Shown piece after piece: positions 7,897 to 15,366 of a stretch of 64,000 nt of DNA (position 1 is the stretch's first letter; every line of letters begins with the position of its first letter). The notes under the pieces are model-generated. The model was not told the DNA's origin. It ran no database searches and worked only from the letters and a program-made list of their open reading frames with translations. The stretch lies in NCBI RefSeq assembly GCF_963677875.1, contig NZ_OY782569.1, forward strand, positions 62,001 to 126,000, read 5' to 3'. The stretch is from Thiomicrorhabdus sp. (GTDB lineage: Bacteria; Pseudomonadota; Gammaproteobacteria; Thiomicrospirales; Thiomicrospiraceae). Both the position numbers and the translations under genes were made by a program.

Positions 7897-8468
7897 TTCT
7901 GCATACACTCCCTGACGCTTTGCATGGCCCGGCGAATCCAGGATTTGACCGTGCCTAAAGGGCGTTGAAGCTTTTCAACCATTTCCGAATGGGAAAAACC
8001 GTAGTAGTAAGCCATAAGTAAACTTTTGCGTTGTTCCTGCTGCAGTTGCTGCAAACACTCCTGTAACAGGCGCAATTCAAACGGATCGAGCGAACCCCAC
8101 TCTTCATGCAGAACGTCTCTGGTGTCCAGCGTTTGCAGCGGGTCTGCTTCGACGGCCTTCATTTTGTTTTGGTGGCGACCCTCCCGGCGCAGAATATCCA
8201 GACAACGATTGCGCAAAATGGTTACCATCCAGGCAAAGGGGTGGCCTTTTTCCACTGCGTAATCAGCCGCTTTGTACCAGATGTGTACAAAGGTTTCCTG
8301 AAGTGCTTCTTCTGCCAGTCCCCGATCTCTCAAAAGATAGAGTGCCGAGGTGAGCAGTTTTGGCGAAGCCTGATCATACAACTCCTTGAGAGCTTCTTGT
8401 CGGCCGTCTGCACAGGCAGATAAAAGACGGGTTAAGGGCGCTTCGTCCAGCATTTTTGGCTTCTCCAT
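7893..8468 (-). CDS. ECF-type RNA polymerase sigma factor
   Basis: A 191-residue sigma-70 family protein of the extracytoplasmic-function class. Region 2 includes the helix DRGLAEEALQETFVHIWYKA and HPFAWMVTILRNRCLDILRR. Region 4 includes EQRKSLLMAYYYGFSHSEM and RPLGTVKSWIRRAM, the DNA-recognition helix for the -35 element. It overlaps the anti-sigma gene by 4 bases (ATGA), typical of coupled pairs. A good -10 box (TATAAT) lies 20-25 bases upstream of the start, so the pair may have its own housekeeping promoter as well as reading through from the upstream KCG-peptide gene. Confidence 0.92.
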   Translation of the reverse strand: MEKPKMLDEAPLTRLLSACADGRQEALKELYDQASPKLLTSALYLLRDRGLAEEALQETFVHIWYKAADYAVEKGHPFAWMVTILRNRCLDILRREGRHQNKMKAVEADPLQTLDTRDVLHEEWGSLDPFELRLLQECLQQLQQEQRKSLLMAYYYGFSHSEMVEKLQRPLGTVKSWIRRAMQSVRECMQK

Positions 8469-8488
8469 TTAACCTCTTTGCTTGTTGC

Positions 8489-8494
8489 ATTATA
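8489..8494 (-). promoter_or_regulatory. TATAAT -10 box upstream of the ECF sigma gene
   Basis: A perfect minus-strand TATAAT lies 21 bases before the sigma-factor ATG. The sequence 17 bases further upstream (CGAAGA) is a poor -35 match, and TTCGAA at 19 bases is not better. This suggests a modest sigma-70 promoter giving basal transcription of the sigma/anti-sigma genes. Confidence 0.35.
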
Positions 8495-8551
8495 GGCCGT
8501 TTTACAAGCATTCTTCGAATAACTCCGTAGCGACAGTCTTTATTCGACGAA

Positions 8552-8605
8552 CGCCTGGTTTGCAGGCGATAAGATGGCTTTTCGCCGTTTGTGCGACGAA
8601 AAGCC
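8552..8605 (-). terminator. Two tandem hairpins between the KCG-peptide gene and the sigma gene
   Basis: Read on the minus strand, GGCTTTTCG (8605-8597) pairs with CGAAAAGCC (8584-8576), and then CGCCTG (8568-8563) pairs with CAGGCG (8557-8552). Neither is followed by a clear U-run. They lie just after the small secreted-peptide gene and before the sigma gene, where partial termination or RNA 3'-end protection would let the peptide mRNA exceed the downstream genes. Confidence 0.5.
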
Positions 8606-8614
8606 GTTTCGAAA

Positions 8615-8890
8615 TTATTTACTGGCACCGCATTTGGCTGCACCACATTTGCTTTCAGCCGGTTTGCTCGAACCGCATTTTGCGGCGCCGCATTTGCTCT
8701 CCTCGGTTTTGCCGGCACCACATTTGGCGGTACCACATTTTCCTTCTTCAGGTGAGTCGGACATGGCCAGCTGGCCGTTACTGATCATTTGGAAGCCAAA
8801 TGGATTGGTTTGCGCCTGCGCGGAAAAACTTCCGAACATAAGCAGTGAAGAAATCGCCAAAGCAGTCATGGTACGATTCATGGTTTTCAT
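8615..8890 (-). CDS. Secreted KCG-repeat peptide, HvfA-like metallophore precursor
   Basis: A 91-residue protein: signal peptide (about 1-26, ends SAQA), a 22-residue linker, then EEGKCG followed by repeated K-C-G units giving six cysteines in three pairs of the form KCGxxKCG separated by charged spacers of about 7 residues (GKTEES, SKPAES). This matches the layout of HvfA-family oxazolone/thioamide RiPP metallophore precursors, in which Cys residues of EGKCG-type units are modified to bind copper. AGGGAG precedes ATG 8890 by 6 bases. The usual partners (DUF692 and DUF2063 proteins) are not adjacent; instead an ECF sigma/anti-sigma pair follows. Modification is inferred, not visible. Confidence 0.75.
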   Translation of the reverse strand: MKTMNRTMTALAISSLLMFGSFSAQAQTNPFGFQMISNGQLAMSDSPEEGKCGTAKCGAGKTEESKCGAAKCGSSKPAESKCGAAKCGASK

Positions 8891-9230
8891 AAGTAATCTC
8901 CCTATGGGTTTTAAAGCAGAGTTGTAAAGCATCAGACCGGAGGCTTGGGGTAAAAGTTGTGTTTCAGCCGGTCTCATTAATCTTTACGCTGCGTAAAAGA
9001 AAATGGATGCACTAAAAGAGAAATTATTTTTTCTTTTTTTATTTCACGGGATGACGAAAAAATTATGGTGATCGTCTGTCGGGTAAAAGAGATGCCATCG
9101 GAGTGTCATAAAAAGGTAATAAAGCTGTTATGTTTTTGTTAACTACCGTTTTTAGAATATAGGCGTTATTTAATATCCACGCTCCGGTCGCCGTGACTGG
9201 GTGTTCTGAGGAAAGAAAGGAATATAACCT
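8891..9230. other. 340-bp divergent intergenic region
   Basis: Lies between the KCG-peptide gene (minus) and the duplicated lipoprotein gene (plus), so it must hold promoters for both. The minus-strand side contains TGAAAC about 75-80 bases before the peptide start, which could be part of an ECF-type -35, but I could not place a convincing -10 at normal spacing. The part around 9001-9060 is A/T-rich. No gene is seen. Confidence 0.35.
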
Positions 9231-10358
9231 ATGCGTTCATTATTTACTTTAGGTGCGCTTGCAAGCGCGATCGCTCTGGCTGGTTGTCAGACACAACCTG
9301 CACAGCAATCCACCCAGGCTCAAGCGGCTAAAGTCGAAACTTCCGCTCAGGTTGCTGTTGATCCGAGCAAGCCTGAAATTTCCGCTCCGACGTTTACCGA
9401 TACGGCTCCGAAGCAAGCGGCAGTCGCTGAAAAAGGTACCGATCTTTTTGAAGTACACCACGAAGGACGTATCTATTTCTTCTATGATTTCCCAACCTAC
9501 CAGTCGTTCCTGGATGTGGGGGAAACCGCTTTCCGTTTGACGCGCATTGCGGCGGGCCCAAAAGGTGAAACTGTGGTTTTCGGTCTGACCAAGGCAGACA
9601 AGAAAAAAGCCGGTGATACGCCGGCAGCCATGATCATCGACGGTAAGGCTGAGGCAAAAACGCCTTTCTACGGCGAGATTATGAAGCATGGCCGCATCTA
9701 TGTTTTCGATAATAAAAAAGATATGGATTTCGTCCGCGAAGTCGGTGAACCGGCGTATATGTATACTGAAATCGGCGCTGGCCCGAAAGGTGAAACACTG
9801 GTTTTCGTTTTGAATAAAGGCAACAAAAAGAAAAAGCCGGTTGCTTTGATCGAGGCGTTTGAAAAACTGCATCCGAAAAAAGCCGAGCCGGTTGCGGAAG
9901 TGGCCGAAAAAGGTACTGATCTTTTTGAAGTACACCACGAAGGACGTATCTATTTCTTCTATGATTTCCCAACCTACCAGTCGTTCCTGGATGTGGGGGA
10001 AACCGCTTTCCGTTTGACGCGCATTGCGGCGGGCCCAAAAGGTGAAACTGTGGTTTTCGGTCTGACCAAGGCAGACAAGAAAAAAGCCGGTGATACGCCG
10101 GCAGCCATGATCATCGACGGTAAGGCTGAGGCAAAAACGCCTTTCTACGGCGAGATTATGAAGCATGGCCGCATCTATGTTTTCGATAATAAAAAAGATA
10201 TGGATTTCGTCCGCGAAGTCGGTGAACCGGCGTATATGTATACTGAAATCGGCGCTGGCCCGAAAGGTGAAACACTGGTTTTCGTTTTGAATAAAGGTAA
10301 CAAAAAGAAAAAGCCGGTCGGAATGATTGAAGCTTTCCACAAAATGCATGCAAAGTAA
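9231..10358 (+). CDS. Lipoprotein with four related domains from a recent internal duplication
   Basis: A 375-residue protein. The lipobox ends LAGC (Cys19), followed by a Gln/Ala-rich linker. Then come two almost identical blocks (about residues 67-203 and 226-362). Each block has two related subunits of about 50 residues sharing HxGRIYxF, a middle V-G-E-x-A segment and a GPKGET-x-VF strand, followed by Lys-rich linkers. No known domain is recognised; the subunits recall small ligand-binding alpha/beta repeats such as YHS-like domains, but without their signature. It is probably outer-membrane anchored and periplasmic. A strong terminator follows, and it is divergent to the KCG-peptide gene. 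Confidence 0.85.
   Translation: MRSLFTLGALASAIALAGCQTQPAQQSTQAQAAKVETSAQVAVDPSKPEISAPTFTDTAPKQAAVAEKGTDLFEVHHEGRIYFFYDFPTYQSFLDVGETAFRLTRIAAGPKGETVVFGLTKADKKKAGDTPAAMIIDGKAEAKTPFYGEIMKHGRIYVFDNKKDMDFVREVGEPAYMYTEIGAGPKGETLVFVLNKGNKKKKPVALIEAFEKLHPKKAEPVAEVAEKGTDLFEVHHEGRIYFFYDFPTYQSFLDVGETAFRLTRIAAGPKGETVVFGLTKADKKKAGDTPAAMIIDGKAEAKTPFYGEIMKHGRIYVFDNKKDMDFVREVGEPAYMYTEIGAGPKGETLVFVLNKGNKKKKPVGMIEAFHKMHAK
9429..10317 (+). repeat. Near-perfect 412-bp direct repeat, period 477 bp
   Basis: Bases 9429-9840 and 9906-10317 are identical by eye except at two positions (9440 C versus 9917 T; 9821 C versus 10298 T), both synonymous. The unit is in frame (159 codons). Such identity points to a very recent duplication or ongoing gene conversion. 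Confidence 0.95.
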
Positions 10359-10398
10359 GAAAGCTGCCGTTTTTCGTTTGAAATTCGTTTGAGATTGA

Positions 10399-10423
10399 AG
10401 CCCGCTGTAAAGCGGGTTTTTTT
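10399..10423 (+). terminator. Intrinsic terminator of the duplicated lipoprotein gene
   Basis: CCCGC (10401-10405) pairs with GCGGG (10412-10416), extendable by two weaker pairs, and is followed by seven T. It lies 40 bases after the stop codon. Confidence 0.85.
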
Positions 10424-10471
10424 ATGCTTTCGAATTATTTAGGTCGCTACCCGATTATTGATCGAATGTTT

Positions 10472-11749
10472 TTATTTAACGGCTTCGAAGGGCGGGAGCT
10501 GCTGCTCGATTGTCGTAAACTTAATCGGCTGAATCTGCGGAAGGCCATTGCGGTACTGAGGAGTTCTTTCTCCCTGAATCAGCGGACGGATATAATCAAG
10601 TGCAGCTTCGGTGACGCACAGGCTGTTTTCGCAGATGAATGTATCCGGAACTTGATATTCCAAATTGGCCACCTCCTGAAGATCAACGTTTTTGAAGCGC
10701 CAGCTTAGAGGATTGTCGGATACTTTTTCGACTACCGGGAGGGTGCCGTGTTCGCCTTGCAATGCGGCTTCAACTGATGCTTTGCCGGCTTCGTAAGCCA
10801 TTTGCCAATCGGTTTGCGACACCAGATGGCTGGCGGATCTCTGCAGATAATCCGGGATGGCGCAGTGTGTTTTGCAGCCGATTTCCGTAGAAACCAGATG
10901 GGCCAGTGTCTGGCCGACGCCGCCAAGCTGGGTATAGTCCTGTTCGGTGGTATGCTCGATTCCGGTAATGGTTACATAGCTGCCGTCCGGCTTGACGAGG
11001 CCTTCGGATACCGAGCAGATGCAGTAACCGTGCGCATCGATCAGCTCTTTCACCCGGTTTAGAAACGCTTCCTGACGAAAAGGGCGTTCGGCCGGAAGTA
11101 CGATCAGCGGGGCGTCCGGGATAATGTCTTTGACCAGGCCGGCTGCGAGACTGAGCCAGCCGACATTGCGGCCCATGGCTTCCATGACAAAGAATTTGGT
11201 CGAAGTTTCATGCATCGACAAGATGTCCAGCGTGGCTTCGATGAAGCTGGTGGCCAGGTATTTGGCGGCACTCCCGAAGCCGGGGCTGCAATGAGAAAGC
11301 GCCAGGTCATTATCGATGGTTTTGGCGACACCGATGCAGGTGACCGGATGACCGTGCGCTCGGCAGTAATCTGACACTTTTTGCGCCGTTACCATTGAGC
11401 CGTTGCCCCCGTTGTAGAAAAAATAGCCGATTTCGTATGTTTTGAAAACTTCCAGAACCCGCTGATATTGCGCCGGATTATGCTCCAGAGGATCAAGGTC
11501 GAAACGGCAGGCCTGAAAGGCGGCGCCGGGTTGGAATTTAAGCTGTTCAATCTGTTCTTGAGAGACCGTGTCAAGGTCGATGAGTTCTTCTTCCAGAACC
11601 CCTTTGATGCCATTGATTGCGGCATAGGTTTTCCCGAAGGTCTGCGGGTGGGTTTTGACGGTTTCGATCACACCTGCCGCGCTGGCATTGATTACGGCAG
11701 TCACTCCGCCGGCTTGAGCGTATAAAACGTTTTTCGCTTGCTCTTTCAC
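10472..11749 (-). CDS. 6-phosphofructokinase, probably pyrophosphate-dependent
   Basis: A 425-residue member of the phosphofructokinase family; the length and motifs fit the proteobacterial PPi-dependent branch used in Calvin-cycle and methylotroph metabolism for reversible interconversion of fructose 6-phosphate and fructose 1,6-bisphosphate. The GVAKTIDND motif has the Lys typical of PPi enzymes plus the catalytic Asp; MEAMGRNVGW is the substrate loop. Oddly, the phosphoryl-donor loop reads GGNGS, where ATP enzymes have GGDGS and most PPi enzymes have Asp at the fourth position. Donor preference is therefore inferred mainly from the Lys and the subfamily look. It is a single gene convergent with the lipoprotein gene. 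Confidence 0.85.
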   Translation of the reverse strand: MKEQAKNVLYAQAGGVTAVINASAAGVIETVKTHPQTFGKTYAAINGIKGVLEEELIDLDTVSQEQIEQLKFQPGAAFQACRFDLDPLEHNPAQYQRVLEVFKTYEIGYFFYNGGNGSMVTAQKVSDYCRAHGHPVTCIGVAKTIDNDLALSHCSPGFGSAAKYLATSFIEATLDILSMHETSTKFFVMEAMGRNVGWLSLAAGLVKDIIPDAPLIVLPAERPFRQEAFLNRVKELIDAHGYCICSVSEGLVKPDGSYVTITGIEHTTEQDYTQLGGVGQTLAHLVSTEIGCKTHCAIPDYLQRSASHLVSQTDWQMAYEAGKASVEAALQGEHGTLPVVEKVSDNPLSWRFKNVDLQEVANLEYQVPDTFICENSLCVTEAALDYIRPLIQGERTPQYRNGLPQIQPIKFTTIEQQLPPFEAVK

Positions 11750-11824
11750 AACGTATCCTTAGAGAGTTGTCACGGCCATCAGAGGCCACGAAATTGAAGA
11801 TTTTATTTTGAGGCTGATCGAATT

Positions 11825-13012
11825 TTAGCGATCGTATTTGACAAGCAGATGATTATTTTTTAAGTTCAGGCTCGCTTGGCCGAGTAGTATCTGCTGCATT
11901 GTTTCTCCGAACAGGCATTGGCGCCAGCCGTTCCAGACGGGTGTTTGAGGCGTTTGAATCAATTGTACCAATTCTGAACGCTGAAAGAGGCTTGATTGAT
12001 GCAACTTGTATTCAACGGCGATCTGTTGCGCATAGGCAAGACAGAGCTGCAAAGAGACTTCTTGGTGTGCATCGGCTTTAAGCGGTTTTGGCGCTTTGGT
12101 CGGCCAGTTTTCCGGTGCTTGAGTGAAAACATCGTCAATCAGCGCGATCCAGTCGTCGCCGAATTCTTTGACGGAAGAGGCCTTGATATTGGGTACTTTG
12201 TACAAAGCCTGAGTGGTTTTTGGAGGGCGTTTAGCAATATTCAAGAGGCAATCGTCGCTTAAGGTCCATTTTTTTGGGCGATTATGCTCGATGGCGTAGA
12301 TCTCTCGCCATTCAGCCAGAACGCGGACGATGGCAAGTTGTTTAGGGCTGAACCCCTTGGTGCCTTTTATTTTAAGCCAGGCAGCTTGCGGATCGGTCTG
12401 ATAAAGGCTGGTATTTAACAGTTTGAAGCACTCTTCGGTAACGGCCGATAATTGTTTATCGGTTAAGTTGTTCAGACAGTGCTGATACAGAGGTCCGAGG
12501 TAGCGGACATCGTCAAGTGCATATTCCACCTGAGCGGCACTCAGAGGACGAGCATGCCAGTCGGTGCGGGTTTCGCTCTTATTGATGCGGATATTTAACA
12601 GAGCGTCGAGCAGGCGGGCATAGCCGGCTATTTCGCCCTGCTTGAGGAAAATGGCCGCAATTTGCGTGTCGAAGATAGGTGTTGGCAGGCAGCCGAAGCG
12701 TTGGAAAAGAACTTCAAGGTCCTGACGGGCGCTGTGAAAAATTTTGAGAATTTTTGTCGATTGCCAGACGGGAACGAGTGCATCGAGGCGGGAGTCCTTG
12801 TCGTTTTCCTGGATGGCAAGCGGATCGATCAAGACGGATTGGCCCAAATTATCTTCAATCTGAATCAGGCTTAATTGCGGATAGTAGGTGTCTACTCTGA
12901 CAAATTCGGTATCAACGGCGATCCATTTGATATTTGTCGTATGCTGAAGCTGATCGCAATAGATTTGCAATGCCTGTTGGGTTTGGATGTACTGGTGTGC
13001 GCTGGCTGTCAT
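11825..13012 (-). CDS. rnd: Ribonuclease D
   Basis: A 395-residue 3'-5' exoribonuclease of the DEDD family that trims tRNA and other small RNA 3' ends. Visible motifs: Exo I AVDTEFVR (about residue 28), Exo II FHSARQDLEVL, and Exo III YALDDVRYL. An HRDC domain follows (FSPKQLAIVRVLAEWREIYA) and then a second helical domain. ATG 13012 is preferred; the open frame extends to a TTG at 13048 without a good ribosome-binding site. It lies 75 bases upstream of the phosphofructokinase gene on the same strand. Confidence 0.93.
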   Translation of the reverse strand: MTASAHQYIQTQQALQIYCDQLQHTTNIKWIAVDTEFVRVDTYYPQLSLIQIEDNLGQSVLIDPLAIQENDKDSRLDALVPVWQSTKILKIFHSARQDLEVLFQRFGCLPTPIFDTQIAAIFLKQGEIAGYARLLDALLNIRINKSETRTDWHARPLSAAQVEYALDDVRYLGPLYQHCLNNLTDKQLSAVTEECFKLLNTSLYQTDPQAAWLKIKGTKGFSPKQLAIVRVLAEWREIYAIEHNRPKKWTLSDDCLLNIAKRPPKTTQALYKVPNIKASSVKEFGDDWIALIDDVFTQAPENWPTKAPKPLKADAHQEVSLQLCLAYAQQIAVEYKLHQSSLFQRSELVQLIQTPQTPVWNGWRQCLFGETMQQILLGQASLNLKNNHLLVKYDR

Positions 13013-13120
13013 AGCGCAAAGTTTAGCGGCAGGCGATGAAGGATGCAATAACGAAGGGAGAATTGGCGTCTGCGGCAGAAAGCCGCAAGCGCCGAAAGAA
13101 TCGCAAATGGCGAAAGGGAA

Positions 13121-15077
13121 TTATTCGCCGTTGAAATTCTGCACCGCAATCTCATAGAAAGTGGTGGTTCCGCTGACTTCGTTCCCGACGATTAGCATGG
13201 GCTTGCCGTTCGGGCTGTGTTCTGCCGAGACGAACTTAAAGCCTTCCGGCCCCAGATCACCTGCGTCAACACTGTATTCTTTGATGCCGTCGTTGTCCGA
13301 ATCCTTGTTATCGTCAGGGTCGATGGCAAGGTCGCGGTTATTGACGTATTCGACAAATTTCGGGCTGTTTGGGTTGGAAACGTCATATACCATGATTCCA
13401 CCCATACGCTCAAGGCCGATAAAGGCGTAGGTATGACCATTAATTTTACCGACGGTCAGCGCTTCAGGCTCAGGACCTTTGTTGTCGGAGCGGTCGTCAC
13501 CGGCGTTTTCAGCGTTGTCGTTGTTGAAGTTTTCGCCGTATTTTTTGGCGGTAATAACTTCAAAGTCGCTTCCCGAGTCGAAGACCTGTTCACCGGTGTC
13601 CGCGTTGTAGATCGAGAAAGAACGCCCACCGTAAGCATACAGTTTAGTAAAGTCGGTGCCGCCGTTCTTCACAACGCTGGTGTGATAAGAAAACTTCAAG
13701 CGGTATAGTTCATTGTCCTTTTCACCAAAGCCGCCATTCTTTGCAGAAAAGAGATTGCCATTTTGATCTTCCAGAGTGACATTGTCGTTGTCGTAGTAGT
13801 CTTTGGCGGAGAATGCATCGACACAGTTGTCGGATGAATCGAAGTAATAACCGGATGCTTCACAGCTTGCCTGATCGGTGACGTTTTCCCAGCCAGTCCT
13901 GACGATCATCTCCTTCATTGGCTGTCAGCAGATACGTTTGGCCGTTAAATGTCATGGAAGCAATGGTGTCCGGCATATAGATCCCCATGACCGGCCAGTT
14001 TTTAATATTGACGCCGTCTTTTTGACTCGCATCCAGCTCATTGCCTGGAATGGAGTGATCCTTGAAGCCAAGACCGATAATACGTTCAACAGTTTTGTTG
14101 CTCAGGTCGATCACCGCAACGGCATTGTTTTCCTGCAATGTCACATAAGCGGTCTGGTTGTCTTCGCTGACCGTAACGTATTCGGGTTCGAAACTCTGTG
14201 CGATTGTGGCTTTGTAGCCGTCCAGTACCATTTTCTCTTCAGGTAGTTCTGCATTGCGGGCGCCGCCTTCATTGAAGTCGGTGAAGCCGATTTCGGTGAG
14301 AACGGTATTCAGGGTACTGCCGTCCCAGGTCACGTCGATCACGGAAACTTCACCTTCCGGGTCAACGCTGTAATCATCGTTTGGCTCGCCTTCAATTGCC
14401 ACTACGATCTGCTTGCCGTCAGGAGTGAAGGTCAACATGTCCGGCAGGGCGCCGACCTGTACCGAAGCCAAATAGCTCAAATCGGCGATTTTGTAGAAGG
14501 CAATCCAGCCATCGTCTGTTTTGTTGTCGGCTTCGATTGCAACCGCCATCAGGCCGTTGTTCACTGTGACGCTGTTGGCCGCTCCGACTTTGCCTGCATC
14601 CGTAACATCGCCAGCTGTTTGCATGTCTGCGGCAATATCGATCGATTGATTCAGGACCGGGTTGGCAGGGTTGCTGGTGTCCAGAACGTCGACTTTTCCG
14701 GAGTTGGCGTTGACAACGAAAGTCTGTTTGCTGTCGCTGTCGTAAGAAACGATTTCGGCTGCACTCTCATCAAAAACGCCGCTTTGATAGCGTCCCTGCT
14801 GATTCAAAGTAACACTCTGTGCCGTTGCATTGGTTCCGTTACAAATATAATCGGTTGTGTCGCGTTCGCTTTCTTCAAGGACACCGTTGCCGTTTTCGTC
14901 AATACCGGTGTAGATTGTTACGCCGCCGTTAGGGCAGGTCGCATTCGAATCGAATGCTTCTTTCAGAGTCAGGGTGCCGGACTGTGCTTCGGTGCTGTTG
15001 CTTGAGTCGTTACATGCGCTCAGGGAAGCCGTAACCATTACGATTCCCATTGCAGAATAGAGTGCTTTCAATTTCAT
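13121..15077 (-). pseudogene. Choice-of-anchor-I lipoprotein gene interrupted by a frameshift
   Basis: Two overlapping frames together make one protein of about 650 residues. The first (13860-15077) has a lipobox LSAC (MKLKAL start at ATG 15077), a segment GIDENGNGVLEE..YICNG like DUF7151, and beta-propeller repeats (SGKVDVLDTSNP, LTFTPDGKQIVVA) up to LTANEGDDRQDW. The second frame (13121-13918) continues with WENVTDQASC and ends VGNEVSGTTTFYEIAV, the typical C-terminus of choice-of-anchor-I proteins. Joining them needs a one-base skip (+1) near 13885-13900. It may be a real mutation, a sequencing error or, less likely, recoding. The family is exported and its function is not established. Confidence 0.8.
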
Positions 15078-15366
15078 TTTCTCAGCCTTGATTTGTGCCA
15101 CTAAATACGCGTTGATGTTAAATGTCTTGTGTGACAGAGACGTGACAGGGAGTTTGAAGTTTGATGACGGCGGAATCAGGGCGGCAAAATGCGAATGAGG
15201 GATGAAATAGCCTTGCCCGGGAATGCAATTTGGAGATTCTTATGTTCGCGAGAAGCTTTTTTCTCGTGAAGAATTTGCCGGTTTTCAAAAGCTTTTGAGT
15301 CCAATTATCGGATGGCATGGCGTAGAATAGCCAAGTTGAAAACGGTTTCAGATTGACGGAGAATCG

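Noticed and set aside
9249-10349. Long open frame of 366 codons on the minus strand across the duplicated lipoprotein gene
   Set aside because: It is the antisense shadow of a repetitive plus-strand gene with a clear lipobox, ribosome-binding site and terminator. Its Phe/Ile/Arg-rich product has no protein character.
13884-13890. Slippery heptamer GGGAAAA in the choice-of-anchor-I gene, in the right phase for programmed -1 frameshifting
   Set aside because: The downstream coding frame is reached by +1 (or -2), not by -1. A -1 slip would enter the third frame, so the heptamer does not explain the split gene.
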